Shown: one piece after another, positions 47,557 to 58,141 of the stretch
How the letters are laid out: the number at the start of each line of letters is the position of its first letter
Numbering within the stretch: position 1 is the stretch's first letter
From: Amblyomma americanum
Lineage: Eukaryota; Arthropoda; Arachnida; Ixodida; Ixodidae
Assembly: GCF_052857255.1 (NCBI RefSeq)
Contig: NC_135505.1
Location: 22,776,769 to 22,840,768 of the forward strand
Direction of reading: 5' to 3'
DNA: 64,000 bases
Notes under the pieces: generated by a model
Told to the model about the DNA's origin: nothing
The model's database searches: none
What the model saw: only the letters and a program-made list of their open reading frames with translations
Position numbers and translations under genes: made by a program

Positions 47557-47687
47557 TGAAACTTGGAAAAAACACCTTGGCGCAAATAAATTCGCATACA
47601 CAAAAGAGACAACGTTCTGTCAGTTGTCTCCTCATCTCTTTTGTGTATGTGAATTTATTTTCGCCAAGGTCATTTTTCCAAGTTTCA
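47557..47687. repeat. Hairpin with 53-bp arms
   Basis: The left arm 47557-47609 (tgaaacttggaaaaaacacc...) and right arm 47635-47687 are reverse complements with about five mismatches. The 25-base loop contains gttctgtcagttg, next to gagacaac and gttgtctc, which extend the stem. It may be the terminus of a PLE or another foldback. Confidence 0.8.
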
Positions 47688-48370
47688 GATTAAGGCAGGG
47701 CATGATTGCATAGATGACCGCGGAGATCTTCAATAAACAGTCTGTGAGCGACATCAGCAAGTCATCAAGTAACGGAAAGATTCCTCGTCGACTGGGTGGC
47801 GGAGAGATGAGTACGGTTCATGCCTCAGCCGCCGGCAGCTGAGGAGGTTGCTTTTGCCTGACTGCAGGTGGTTACTCAAGGGAGTGCACATGGAATTAGG
47901 ACAGTTTTAAAACATAAGTGGCCTATAGGCACTTGTGGTTATGGATTACGGTGAGGTTTGAAGTACCTCAACCAGCAGTGAATGCCGGGCCTCGCCGATT
48001 CTGGGAAGTAGAGGATTTAGTACAAAACAGGGCACAGAGGAAGCCTTAGCCACAAGTTTGCACCCTCGCTGAATGACACCCGAGCAGAATTTGGTAGTTT
48101 CCTCCGCACCAGGAACGGCGTTCCCAGTCGCGAGTGGCACAAGGGGCTGCTCACAACGCAAGATGGCGGGACAGTACCCCATCTTCTCTCGCAAGCAGTG
48201 AACTTCAGCAAGAAGGGAGATGACTACATCGGCGTGACGAGTGCAGTCCTGCAAGCTGTCTTAATGAGGCACTAGTTTTCATCGCCTCCAGCCAATTTTA
48301 CAATTCACTTTTAAAAGCCTTGGACCCAGAAATGAAGCTCCGGCTTCCATCCAGCCTACCATGACGTGCA
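47688..48370. other. Unassigned, probably part of the I-like LINE that follows
   Basis: The LINE C-terminus at 48377-48679 implies that upstream LINE sequence could lie here, but I cannot read RT or RNase H motifs. Confidence 0.35.
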
Positions 48371-48801
48371 GAAACTTTGCAGTGTCGCCTGTGGCTTGGT
48401 GTAGCTTTCACAAGCCATTACTCGTTCTTAATCGGTATGGCCGACCACCTTGCATGTGCCATCTGCGGGTATGACGATACTATATCCCACATTTTTTGTG
48501 ACTGCCCTGCCTACATCGCCGAAAGGCAGTCGCTCTGCGGTGTGCTTGAGCGTCTAGATCCACGCCCATTGACAAAAATTAAGATTCTCGGCCACTGGCC
48601 GCGGCGATCGTCGGCCGCGAAGGCCTCCAAGGCACTGCTTCGCTTCTTGCGAACTTCTGGCCTGCACGATGGGCTGTGACTTTAACGAACGCTGAATTTT
48701 CACACTGACTCACCTTTCTCTTTACTTTTTTATCCCCTCACCCCTTTCCCCTCCGTGTAGGGTAGCAAACCAATTATTCTTCCAGTTAACCTCCCTGCCT
48801 T
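48371..48801 (+). mobile_element. I-like LINE C-terminus and 3' UTR
   Basis: The frame 48377-48679 encodes CRLWLGVAFTSHYSFLIGMA, CAICGYDDTISHIFCDCPAY and then LLRFLRTSGL. The C-x2-C...H-x4-C knuckle and flanks are typical of the last ORF segment of I-clade LINEs. The UTR continues gtagggtagcaaaccaatta and gttaacctccctgcctttcc, then merges into a TCC microsatellite that marks the 3' end. Confidence 0.78.
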
Positions 48802-48874
48802 TCCTCCTCCTCCTCCTCCTCCTCCTCCTCCTCCTCCTCCTCCTCCTCCTCCTCCTCCTCCTCCTCCTCCTCCT
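48802..48874. repeat. (TCC)n microsatellite, about 73 bp
   Basis: Twenty-four TCC units directly continue the LINE 3' end. The apparent poly-Gly and poly-Arg frames on the minus strand are artefacts of it. Confidence 0.97.
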
Positions 48875-49299
48875 CTCGATTGTTCGACGGCGTACGCGGA
48901 CATGTTTCCTATGGCGCCGCGCTGGCGAGAGAAGTGAGGCGGGCAGCAACACACACAAGGTTAGGCCGCCCTTCGGGGTTCTCTTCAGTTTTCTGCAATT
49001 CTCTACGGCACGCGCTGGCAATATTGATTCCGCTCCGCACCTGCTTTCCGAATGTGCTCCGAAATTTTGTCACACGAGTCAGCGATCTTCTGTTTTAATA
49101 AGCTAGTCTCTCAAATTACTATCCAAACATGGCTCATTTGATATTGCATACAATGCAAACGATATCACGAAGCTCCGTAACCCGGGCGCGGAAATCCTTG
49201 AAGTCGGAAACTCGGTACGGACTGCCATTTGGTCACCATTAAAAAAATATGGCGTTGAGAAAACTACCAGAGGGGAGGTGAGGTGGAACAGTATTTAAG

Positions 49300-50907
49300 C
49301 AAGGTTCCCGGCTAGTTGGTAATGCATTGTACTTAGAAACAGCGCGAAGAAACACGGACACCACGAAGAAACGGCACACACGAGCGCTGTGCCGAATAGA
49401 GCCAGGACGTTCGGGGGCAGGGACTTGTGACGGATGCAAAAGGAGAGGTTGCGGGACCGGCAAATCGCATTAGCGGCTTGAGAGCAGATGAAACTTGGGT
49501 CAGAGGTGAAACAATTAATAGAGCCCGAAGAACAAGAGATGAAGTTCAGAAGAGCAAGGTTCCGGGCTATTTAGTAATGCATTATATACTTAGAAACCGC
49601 GCGAAGAATCACGGACACTACGTAGAAACGGCACACAGGAACGCTGTGCCGAATAGAGCCAGGACGTTCGGGGGCAGGATCTTGTGACGGATGCAAAAGG
49701 AGAGGGTGCGGGACCGGCAAATCGCATTAGCGGCCTGAGAGCAGATGGAACTTGGGTCAGAGGTGGAACAATCAACAGAGCCCGAAGAACAAGAGGTGAA
49801 GTTCAGAACAGCAAGGTTCCGGGCTAGTTGGTAATGCATTGTACTTAGAAATAGCGCGAAGAATCACGGACACTACGAAGAAACGGCACACACGAGCGCT
49901 GTGCCGAATAGAGCCAGGACGTTCGGGGGCAGGATCTTGTGACGGATGCAAAAGGAGAGGGTGCGGGACCGGCAAATCGCATTAGCGGCCTGAGAGCAGA
50001 TGGAACTTGGGTCAGAGGTGGAACAATCAACAGAGCCCGAAGAACAAGAGGTGAAGTTCAGAACAGCAAGGTTCCGGGCTAGTTGGTAATGCATTGTACT
50101 TAGAAATAGCGCGAAGAATCACGGACACTACGAAGAAACGGCACACACGAGCGCTGTGCCGAATAGAGCCAGGACGTTCGGGGGCAGGATCTTGTGACGG
50201 ATGCAAAAGGAGAGGGTGCGGGACCGGCAAATCGCATTAGCGGCCTGAGAGCAGATGGAACTTGGGTCAGAGGTGGAACAATCAACAGAGCCCGAAGAAC
50301 AAGAGGTGAAGTTCAGAACAGCAAGGTTCCGGGCTAGTTGGTAATGCATTGTACTTAGAAATAGCGTGAAGAATCACGGACACTACGAAGAAACGGCACA
50401 CAAGAACGCTGTGCCGAATAGAGCCAGGACGTTCGGGGGCAGGATCTTGTGACGGATGCAAAAGGAGAGGGTGCGGGACCGGCAAATCGCATTAGCGGCC
50501 TGAGAGCAGATGGAACTTGGGTCAGAGGTGGAACAATCAACAGAGCCCGAAGAACAAGAGGTGAAGTTCAGAACAGCAAGGTTCCGGGCTAGTTGGTAAT
50601 GCATTGTACTTAGAAATAGCGCGAAGAATCACGGACACTACGAAGAAACGGCACACAAGAACGCTGTGCCGAATAGAGCCAGGACGTTCGGGGGCAGGAT
50701 CTTGTGACGGATGCAAAAGGAGAGGGTGCGGGACCGGCAAATCGCATTAGCGGCCTGAGAGCAGATGAAACTTGGGTCAGAGGTGAAACAATTAATAGAG
50801 CCCAAAGAACAAGAGATGATGTTCAGAAGAGCAAGGTTCCGGGCTAGTTAGTAATGCATTACACTTAGAAACAGCGCGAAGAAACACGGACACCACGAAG
50901 AAACGGC
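49300..50907. repeat. 255-bp tandem satellite derived from a Penelope-like terminus
   Basis: Units begin caaggttcc at 49300, 49555, 49812, 50067, 50322, 50577 and 50832, giving six full units (one of 257 bp) and a partial seventh. Units 3-6 are nearly identical. Units 1, 2 and 7 differ more (aaacacggacaccacg versus aatcacggacactacg). Each contains ggctagttggtaatgcattg and a block ending aaacggcacacacgagcg that resembles PLE ends elsewhere here. Open frames recur on the minus strand because 255 is divisible by three. I do not regard them as genes. Confidence 0.92.
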
Positions 50908-50917
50908 CCTAGTTTTC

Positions 50918-50978
50918 AGCGCTCGTATGTGCCGTTTCTTCGTGGTGTCTGTGTTTCGTCGCGTTGTTTCTAAGTGCA
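50918..50978 (-). repeat. Inverted PLE-terminus arm at the satellite edge
   Basis: agcgctcgtatgtgccgttt through gttgtttctaagtgca is the reverse complement of the PLE-like part of the units. It matches units 1 and 7 better than the inner units (accacg form). It closes the array as a foldback. Confidence 0.8.
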
Positions 50979-52507
50979 AAGAATTTTAAGGTACGAGATG
51001 ATTCGAGAAGTTGCAGGACTTAGGCGATCGGCGATGCGCTGTTTCTTGCTAAGAGCACAACGAGACGCGACCGTTACGAGCTACCTCTTTTTCGTCTACA
51101 GCACCGAGGGACGTTCGATCAGTAGGACAAATTTAGGCACCGTACGAGCATCTCACACCGTAAAATAGGAGAATTACATTACACGAACACTTAGTTAATT
51201 AGAGTCACTATTAAGTGTCACCAACTATATGAACGATGATGCGTAATAAAGCAGTGTGTGATGGTAGCAAGCATATCGACGCCTGCGAAAGGGTGCAACA
51301 GGGGACTCCTAAGCGAACGTAGGGACTCTTTATAGCTACCGCGTCATACTGGTAAGGTGAGCTTAAGCGTCCCCCACTTTTCTTCCCCAGTTTATGATTA
51401 AAATCCTGCTTACGATAAAACTGCTTTAAAAATAGAAATACCGCTGCTCACGACGACAGCCCTTGAAAAACTATAGGTGCCTTCTTAATGCAACTCGTAA
51501 AAAAACGCTATATTATTAGAATGTTGGCCCATCCCGAGCATTCGAAAGGATCCCCAAAATTATTGATGTAGGTTCACCCCTGAAAATGGCGTAATGTGGG
51601 TTAGTGGGAATTAGCGAGTAGATTATGTTTGATTAGTGGAAATTAGCTTTTGGATTAAGGTGAATTGCTGGGTTGGTGCAGATAATCTAATATGACAGTC
51701 AAATTAAAGGTTTTAGAGCATTTTAGTCCTCGGATTTTCGCATTTGGCGGTGCTGATGAGCAGTCAGTGTCAAGCATGGCCGGACGACGCATGCGTCTGC
51801 CCGGAGGCACTCCGACGCTTGTGAAGCGGCACGCTTGACAAAAGTTTGTTCCTGCAAAAGTTGCTTTCTGCTTCCCCCTATTGCAAATGGCCTGACACTG
51901 TAGCTTGAAAGCATGTTCGCGAGCCGCAGCTACTCGCAGTGCGATTCCGCCATTCAGGTATAGTCTGTCAATTGTGGTAATCTGCTTTACTCGCCCCTGT
52001 GCAGCGTAGGTTTTGGAATTGTTCTTACACAATATAGTTTTTGCTACTAAAGAGTTCCGCGGGATCTTGCTTGGGAGGTTCCGAACAAGTGCTCTGTTCC
52101 AAGATGTTCCGAGAATTATGACGCGGACATAGCCAACAATTCTGACAAAACTATTTTTGAACGGCAAAGAGCTTATAAGCGCATTTTTTCATATATTGGG
52201 AGATTTTACTATAACAATCAATATATCCGCAGACCTCCCGTCGGCAGGCTTGCATTTTTTTCTCTATTAACGTCTATGCTATCGTCAAAAGCGTTCCTTA
52301 TTGGTTTTCTAGGGCAGTGTAAACAGGCTGATGCGAGCGATGGAAACACTACAAAAGAAAGATTTTGGGACATATCAGAAGAATAGACAATTATCTGCAA
52401 TATTTACAAATCAGTTCTTTACAGTTCTCCAATACTCAAAATTTTTGTCGCAGAATGTTTTACAAGGAAAGGCGTATTTTTCCATTTTTAAAGCCGTTAC
52501 AAACGAA
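50979..52507. other. Unassigned sequence
   Basis: A 170-codon open frame on the minus strand (51655-52167) lacks any motif I know. No transposon ends were found. Confidence 0.35.
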
Positions 52508-52816
52508 CCCGCTGCGGGGGCTCAGTGGTTAGAGCGCTCGGCTACTAATCCGGAGCATCCGGGTTCGAAACCGACCGCGGTGGTCGCGTTTCGATGGAGG
52601 CGAAATGTAAAAGGCGCCCGTGTGCTGTGCAGTATCAGTGCACGTTAAAGATAACCAGGTGGTCGAAATTATTCTGGAGCCCTCTAATACTGCAACCCTT
52701 TCTTTCTTTCTTCTTTCAGTCCCTCCTTTATTCCTTCCATTACGACGCGGTTCGGGTGTCCACCTAGATATGTGCGACGGTTACTGCATCATTTCCTTTA
52801 CTCAAAACCAATTTTC
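52508..52816 (+). mobile_element. Complete tick-type SINE, about 310 bp
   Basis: The head cgctgcgggggctcagtggttag with B-box ggttcgaaacc is followed by the common body (cgtttcgatggaggcgaaat, gcagtatcagtgcacgttaa). A long pyrimidine-rich 3' half (ctttctttctttcttctttc, gacgcggttcgggtgtccacc) then ends near aaaaccaatt. The other copies lack most of the 3' half. Confidence 0.82.
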
Positions 52817-52867
52817 AAGAGCCATACGAGACCCAGCTAACCGGAAGTATCTAGACCTTACCTATGA

Positions 52868-53637
52868 ATGTCTTCTTGGTGCAAGTTGCTTTCCTGCCGG
52901 GGCATGGAAACAAACCCAGGTCCCACGCAGAAGGAAATGGTTGAAGAGTTGCTTGAGGGTCAAGCTGTTATCCATAACGACATTTCAGAAGTGAAAGTCC
53001 AACTATCTAACATCGAAACATTGATAAATGCCATTCAACAGACGTACACTCAGCTTGACAAAAGGTTAAGTGAATTATCTCTGACGGAGGGGATCAGGTT
53101 CAAACTACTCTAATGTCTATAGAAAACGTTATTGGCTTAAATTCAAAGAAACTAACTGATCTCGAAGACAGAAATAGGCGGTCAAACGTAATTCTTCATG
53201 GCATTTCTGAATGTGACGACGAAGCGGAAGCGGCCCTCAAAGAAAATGTTCTCGCCGAGGTAATGAGGGATAAGCTGCAAGTTCAGTGCAAATCAATCGG
53301 CCGCATTCACAGGCTTGGCAGACAAGGCAGCAAACGACCGGTCGTCATCTATCTGCAAGATTTTAACGAAAAGAAACTCCTATTTGAAAACTGCAGCAAG
53401 CTTAAAGATTCAGACATGTCTGTTCAAAATGATTACTTGCAAGCAACGCTAAAGAAACGGAAGCTTCTGTGGGAAAGCGCGAAAGAAGAGAAACTTCAGG
53501 GTAAAAAAGTACACCTACTTCATGATAAACTTAAAGACGATAAAGATTTGTTCTTTCGGGATGAGACAAAAAACATGTGCGTCAATATAAACCATCAACG
53601 CTCTCAGCAGCCCGAGTCTTGGCGCGTTTCCAAATAA
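52868..53637 (+). pseudogene. LINE ORF1 with degenerate 2A-like motif, frameshifted
   Basis: From ATG 52868 the frame encodes CKLLSCRGMETNPGP (NPGP at residues 16-19), then a coiled-coil-like stretch (VQLSNIETLINAIQQTYTQL). A shift near 53105 leads into the 53113-53637 frame, with KLTDLEDRNRRSNVILHGIS and HRLGRQGSKRPVVIYLQDFN. These resemble the RNA-binding ORF1 proteins of LINEs. The 2A consensus aspartate before V/I-E is glycine here. Confidence 0.72.
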
Positions 53638-53649
53638 TGTGGCAAGCAC

Positions 53650-54084
53650 TTGCCTATAATCAACCTAAATGCTCGTAGTGATATAAACAAAACGGAACCC
53701 TTTGAGGTTTCTTTACTAGAACATGACCCACACATTGCCGTCATAACCGAGACGTGGCTGCGGACTGAAATACCCGACGAGGATGTCTTCCGTAATTGTT
53801 ACCAAGTTTTTTGTAGGGATTGGCCTTTCAGGGGAGGTGGCGTTGCAGTTCTAATTAAAGACCACATACAGGCTGTTCTCTTTGAAAAAATTTCTGGCCT
53901 TGAGTGTTTGTGCATAAAAATCTCATGCTGGGGCCATAGCTTCATTCTGTTTGTCATTTACAGATTTCCTGATGTCCCAGCTTATTATCTGTTCAAACTC
54001 GAAGAGCACATGTGTCGGTTCCAAAGAGGCAAACTGGTACTTATTGGGGACCTAAACCTGGCGGGCTTTAATGGAGCGTTTTGA
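53650..54084 (+). pseudogene. LINE endonuclease domain, N-terminal part
   Basis: The frame reads LLEHDPHIAVITETWLRTEI (the ETWL motif of APE-type endonucleases), FRGGGVAVLIKDHIQ and LVLIGDLNLAG. A stop at 54082 and frameshifts separate it from the following linker (54204-54746). The catalytic SDH block is only recognisable as GISDHLLL at about 54248. Confidence 0.75.
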
Positions 54085-54940
54085 ATCCCTTCCTCAAAAA
54101 GCAGCGATAATTTAAACAGTGTAATTAACATGATGTTAACACATGACCTAATTCAAATAGTTCAGGAAACGACACGTGTGCAGGGAACTAGCAAATCTGA
54201 TTTTTGCCTACAGGATTGCCTGAATACAGTGGTGAAGTTGTGGAAGGGATCTCTGACCACCTTCTTCTGATTGATCGCTTACTCATTGTCGCCTGCACTC
54301 TATCTAATAACACTTTTGAACGTTGTTCTTTTAAAGAATACTCACGTGCAGATGATGAATCTATCATAGAACATTTGGAAACATGCCTTATCGATTTTAA
54401 TGATACTGATTTGAACGCACTTTGGCGCCATTTTAAAGATAAGTGCCACTACTGTATAGATAAGTTTGTGCCAAGCAAACATAAATTTGTTCGTAGACAA
54501 ACGCCGTGAATGACGAGTGAAATAATCCACTTAAAGTTAAAAATAAAAAGGGTAAAGAAACGTCGCTTGTATTTTGGTCATTTAAAAGATTTCAAAGAAG
54601 GCCTTGCACGCGCAGTACCCTCTTCGAAAGAACATTATTTTAATACAGTGCTGCCAAATTTAATTGTAGAGGAACCAAAAGAGTTTTGGAATCATATCAG
54701 CGAAAAAAGAAACCGGTGTCACAAACTTTCGTTGATAGTTGTGTAGGTACCGATCTCGGGGATATTGCACACCACTTCGATGACTACTTTAACAGTGGGT
54801 TTTAAAATTCCGGTGCTTGTCCATCCAATGACGCAGTGTTTCACCTCTGTGATGTAAATTTTATTTCATACTCGGGCGTAGTTTATATAGGACTAAATTT
54901 AAGAACAAAATGATCATGTGGTCCCGACAGCCTTCCTAAC

Positions 54941-55620
54941 ATGTTTCTGAAGCGATATGCTGAATCTGTTGCAAAGTTTCTAGTTATTATATTTCATATT
55001 TCATTACTTCATGGACAATTACCGAGAGGCTGGAAGATCTCCAGGGTTGTGCCAATACACAAGAAAGGTGACCGCGCATTATTACAAAATTACAGTCCAA
55101 CATCGCTTACATCATCATGTTGTAAACTAATGGAACATATTATTGCCAACCAGATTAATGAATTTCTACATGCGCACTCAGTCCTCTCTAATTTCCAGCA
55201 CGGGTTTAGAAAAGGATACTCAACAATTACACAACTAGTGACGGTAATGCATTCACTCGCTTCATGGCTTGATAAGAATGGTCAGATTGATGCAATATTT
55301 CTTGACTTCAGCAAAGCTTTCGATAAAGTTCCTCATGACAAACTAATATTAAAACTCAGACGCATTGGCCTCCCGGAAATTTTAATCATATGGATATGAA
55401 GCTATTTAACCTATCGCTACCAATTTGTAGCAGTTAATGAGCAACAGTCAGGTTGCCTTCCGGTCGGCTCTGGCGTGACCCAAGGAACTGTGCTGGGGCC
55501 ATTGTTGTTTTTATTATATATTAATGGCATTATTACTGAACTTGATCCAAATGTCCAGATCAGGTTGTTTGCGGATGACTGTGTGCTTTTTCAAGAAATA
55601 ACCTAAATTAACGATCAAAT
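54941..55620 (+). pseudogene. LINE reverse transcriptase domain, broken
   Basis: WKISRVVPIHKKGDRALLQN, NFQHGFRKGYSTITQL and FLDFSKAFDKVPHDKLI are in one frame to 55399. After a stop, the sequence continues GVTQGTVLGPLLFLLYINGI and IRLFADDCVLFQE (about 55560-55595). Catalytic FADD is kept, but the protein is interrupted. Confidence 0.8.
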
Positions 55621-56430
55621 CCATCTTAACTCCTCTCTTGTTAAGATTTTTGAATGGTGTGAAACGTGGGACACGAAACTTAACACTTATAAGACCGTCT
55701 TTCTTCGCTTCTCTCGCAATAAAGCTTCGCTTTCTTTAACTACAGGCTAGGTTCGTCACTTTTGCCGGAAGAGACTAAATATAAGCATTTGTGTGTCGCA
55801 CTTACTAATACTTTATCATAGAATTAATACATATAAATAGCATCTGCTCTTCCGCATTCCGTGAACTATACTATTTAAGACCCTAAGTAAGCTTAGAAAT
55901 ACTCCCCTAGCGTAAAGTTACTTACTTACAATTTACTAATTAGACCAAAGCTTGAATATGCATGCGTTGTCTGGGACCCGTTTACTAAACACAATATCCC
56001 CCGTGTAGAAAAGGTACAGAGAAAAGCTGTAAGGATTATTTACTCTAAACCTTCCCCGTATGACTCACCCTCTGAAAAATTGCAGGTTAACGGTATTCAA
56101 TGTCTTTAACAACGAAGAAAAAATTTACGTTTTTAAATTCTTTTCTTGCTTTGTAATCAAGATCTTTTCCATATATGTCGCTTTCAACGCCGAGGCACAC
56201 ACGCCGCCATCATCCTAATTCTCTGACGCAGTATTTTGCGCGAACTGTTTATTCAAGTTTTCATTTTTTCCTCGCACTGTAACCGACTGGAACGATTCTT
56301 TATTGCCTTTTGAAACAATTTTATGTTCATTAACTTGGTTATTATTCTTTTGTTGCCATTTCACCGACCCTGTTTGGACCTGTGCAAGATTTGCAGTATT
56401 GAATAAAGAAAGAAGCAAGTTACGGGGCAA

Positions 56431-56981
56431 ACAGAAATGGCCTATTTCCCGCCATGGAATTTTGTGGGCAAATAAAGGAGTGCGAAGGAAATGAAGTAAC
56501 CGCCGCGAGGCGAGTGCGGTGGTAGGCGATACGCGGAGTGAACGTGGGGGAATTTGGCCATGTAACCACCACGAAGCAGTTTGCAGCACAAATGAAACCC
56601 CTCCAGTACGGTAACCTTTTTTCCGACCAGCGATTCCTCCGGACCACCTTCGGGGCGGCTCCCCTGGCAATTCCCTTCCAGTTCAGCCTTCCTACGCTCT
56701 CGTCAAACCCTTCTCCTTCCACGGCAACCACGCTCCGAGTGGTTGCCATGGCAACGCACCCACCGGTTACATCGAGCTACTACGACCATGACTACTACGA
56801 CTACCAAGACTACGCGAAACCCACGAAAGCTAGCTTAACAATAGTCGCTAAAAGATATTGTCTCAAGACATTTTAGTCAATAAAAAACTCCCAGGAGGAT
56901 AGTGGAATATAGCGATAACAAAGATGTTTCGCTGCAGAACGTTGATTCAATTCAACATGGTTTATTCTTGAAGTGCTTACT
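56431..56981. other. Unassigned; low-complexity Tyr/Asp-rich frame
   Basis: A frame around 56750-56876 reads YYDHDYYDYQDY because of a tacgac-type repeat. It might be a coding exon, but there is no homology I recognise and no clear splice frame. I leave it uncalled. Confidence 0.3.
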
Positions 56982-58141
56982 ATACAGGGTGTTGCAAGTA
57001 ACATGAACCAGGTAAAAAAGGTGGCACAATGGAGCTGGGTGAAACCAACTGTATATTGTTTCCAGCCATTCGGCGCCCCTCAGATTATTTGTTAATTCTG
57101 TTAATTAGCTTATATCAATTATACAAAAATTTTAGTAGTCACTTTATCGTCACGTGCGTTTCGTTGATTTGCAGAGAGGGTTACGAAATAACCGATCCAG
57201 ATTTTTGTACCAACGTATCTTCAACGTGGTCCTTTTTCGGGCTTTTAAAGAAAGCCCTCGAAATGTAAAAAGAACCACGTGATTGCGCTCTTGCGCTACC
57301 GTACTGTAGCGCTGCCAAGCGCGTTCTGAATAAACCAAGCGTGCGTGCTCACCGCCTCGAAGTCTCTGTACTTGAAGCCAATGCTGGGCGGCGTCGGCCA
57401 ATCAGCACCGTCTTCAAGTTCAGGAGAGCGAGGTGACGGACTTGCTCGCGTCGCATTTTCGGAAGAACAGCGCTAGCGACACACTCCTTGTGTGTCTCCT
57501 CCTTCGTGTGTGTCCTGTCAGCAGCGCTGTTCTTCCTAAAATTGTCTTTAAACTGTATCAGCAAAGTCTTCCGTGATGTGCGAAGTGATAGGCAGGCCAC
57601 CGACAGCCAACTCAGACGGTTTTTTTGTGTGGCAAAATCGCACAGAAAAAAAATAATGAAAGGGAAAGCCGCGAACTCGTGTATTGCAAGGTAACCTCCA
57701 TATTTTTTTATCATTTGGCAGACCATCGAACTCAGCAGTGGCCTCCCACTTGAGCACTGTCAGCGCCCAGATTTCGTTCGTTCAAAACATGGTTGGGTAG
57801 TGGTGGAACATGTTAGCGCATGAGCGCAGTCACGTGTTTTTTTTTCATATTTCGCGGGCTTTCTGTAAATGACGGAAACAAGGACCACCTATAAGGTACG
57901 TTGCTACAGAAAAATAGGTCGGTTCTTTCTTAAGCACCTTTACAACTTAACGAAATACACGTCACCCTAAAATGAGTACTTCAAAATTTGCATAATTAAT
58001 CTTACCTAATTATCTATTTACGCGAAATATAACGAATACTGTGAGGGGCGCCGCACGACAGGAAACAGTTTCGGTTGATTTTACGCAGCTCCGGTGAGCC
58101 ACATTTCCTAAATCCTCGGTTGTTGTGCAAAACACCCTGCA
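56982..58141. mobile_element. DNA transposon with ~320-bp terminal inverted repeats
   Basis: The left arm from tacagggtgttgcaagtaac (56984) and the right arm, read inverted from GCAGGGTGTTTTGCACAAC (58140), share many blocks in order: GGCGCCCCTCA, CGTTTCGTTGA/CGTATTTCGTTAA, GGTCCTT, AAAGCCC-CGAAAT and ACGTGA-TGCGCTC-TGCGCTA. The arms end near 57300 and 57810. The internal 500 bp have no transposase, so this is non-autonomous. The ends and a possible TA target fit the mariner/Tc1 type, which is inference. Confidence 0.75.
57461..57536. repeat. Small foldback inside the inverted-repeat element
   Basis: ggaagaacagcgctagcgac at the left pairs with the complement of gtcagcagcgctgttcttcc at the right, across an inner cacac/gtgtg stem. 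The wording resembles PLE ends in this window, suggesting a nested PLE terminus. Confidence 0.55.

Larger units (their letters stand above)
52840..56430 (+). mobile_element. CR1/L2-like LINE, near full length, degenerate
   Basis: The order is: a short N-terminal frame with METNPGP, a coiled-coil/RRM-type ORF1, an endonuclease (EN), an RT with FADD, a C-terminus (YACVVWDPFTKHN near 55960), and a 3' tail ending gaataaagaaagaaag at about 56402. Numerous frameshifts and stops separate the parts, for example at 53100, 54085 and 55397. It lies downstream of the SINE. The 5' end is approximate. Confidence 0.85.

Noticed and set aside
48722..49021. Poly-Arg and poly-Gly open frames
   Set aside because: Artefacts of the TCC repeat at 48802-48874.
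49618..50740. Repeated 61-73-residue open frames on the minus strand
   Set aside because: They recur only because the satellite unit is 255 bp. No known domain is present and each is closed by stops within its unit.
49300..50907. CRISPR-like repeat array
   Set aside because: The units are 255 bp, contiguous, without spacers and in a eukaryotic context. This is a satellite.
51655..52167. 170-codon minus-strand open frame
   Set aside because: No motif, no start context and no neighbouring exons. It could be an old transposon ORF but this cannot be shown.
56748..56876. Tyr/Asp-rich peptide (YYDHDYYDYQDY) recalling hnRNP-type proteins
   Set aside because: The resemblance comes from a tacgac-type low-complexity repeat, and no RNA-binding domain lies nearby.
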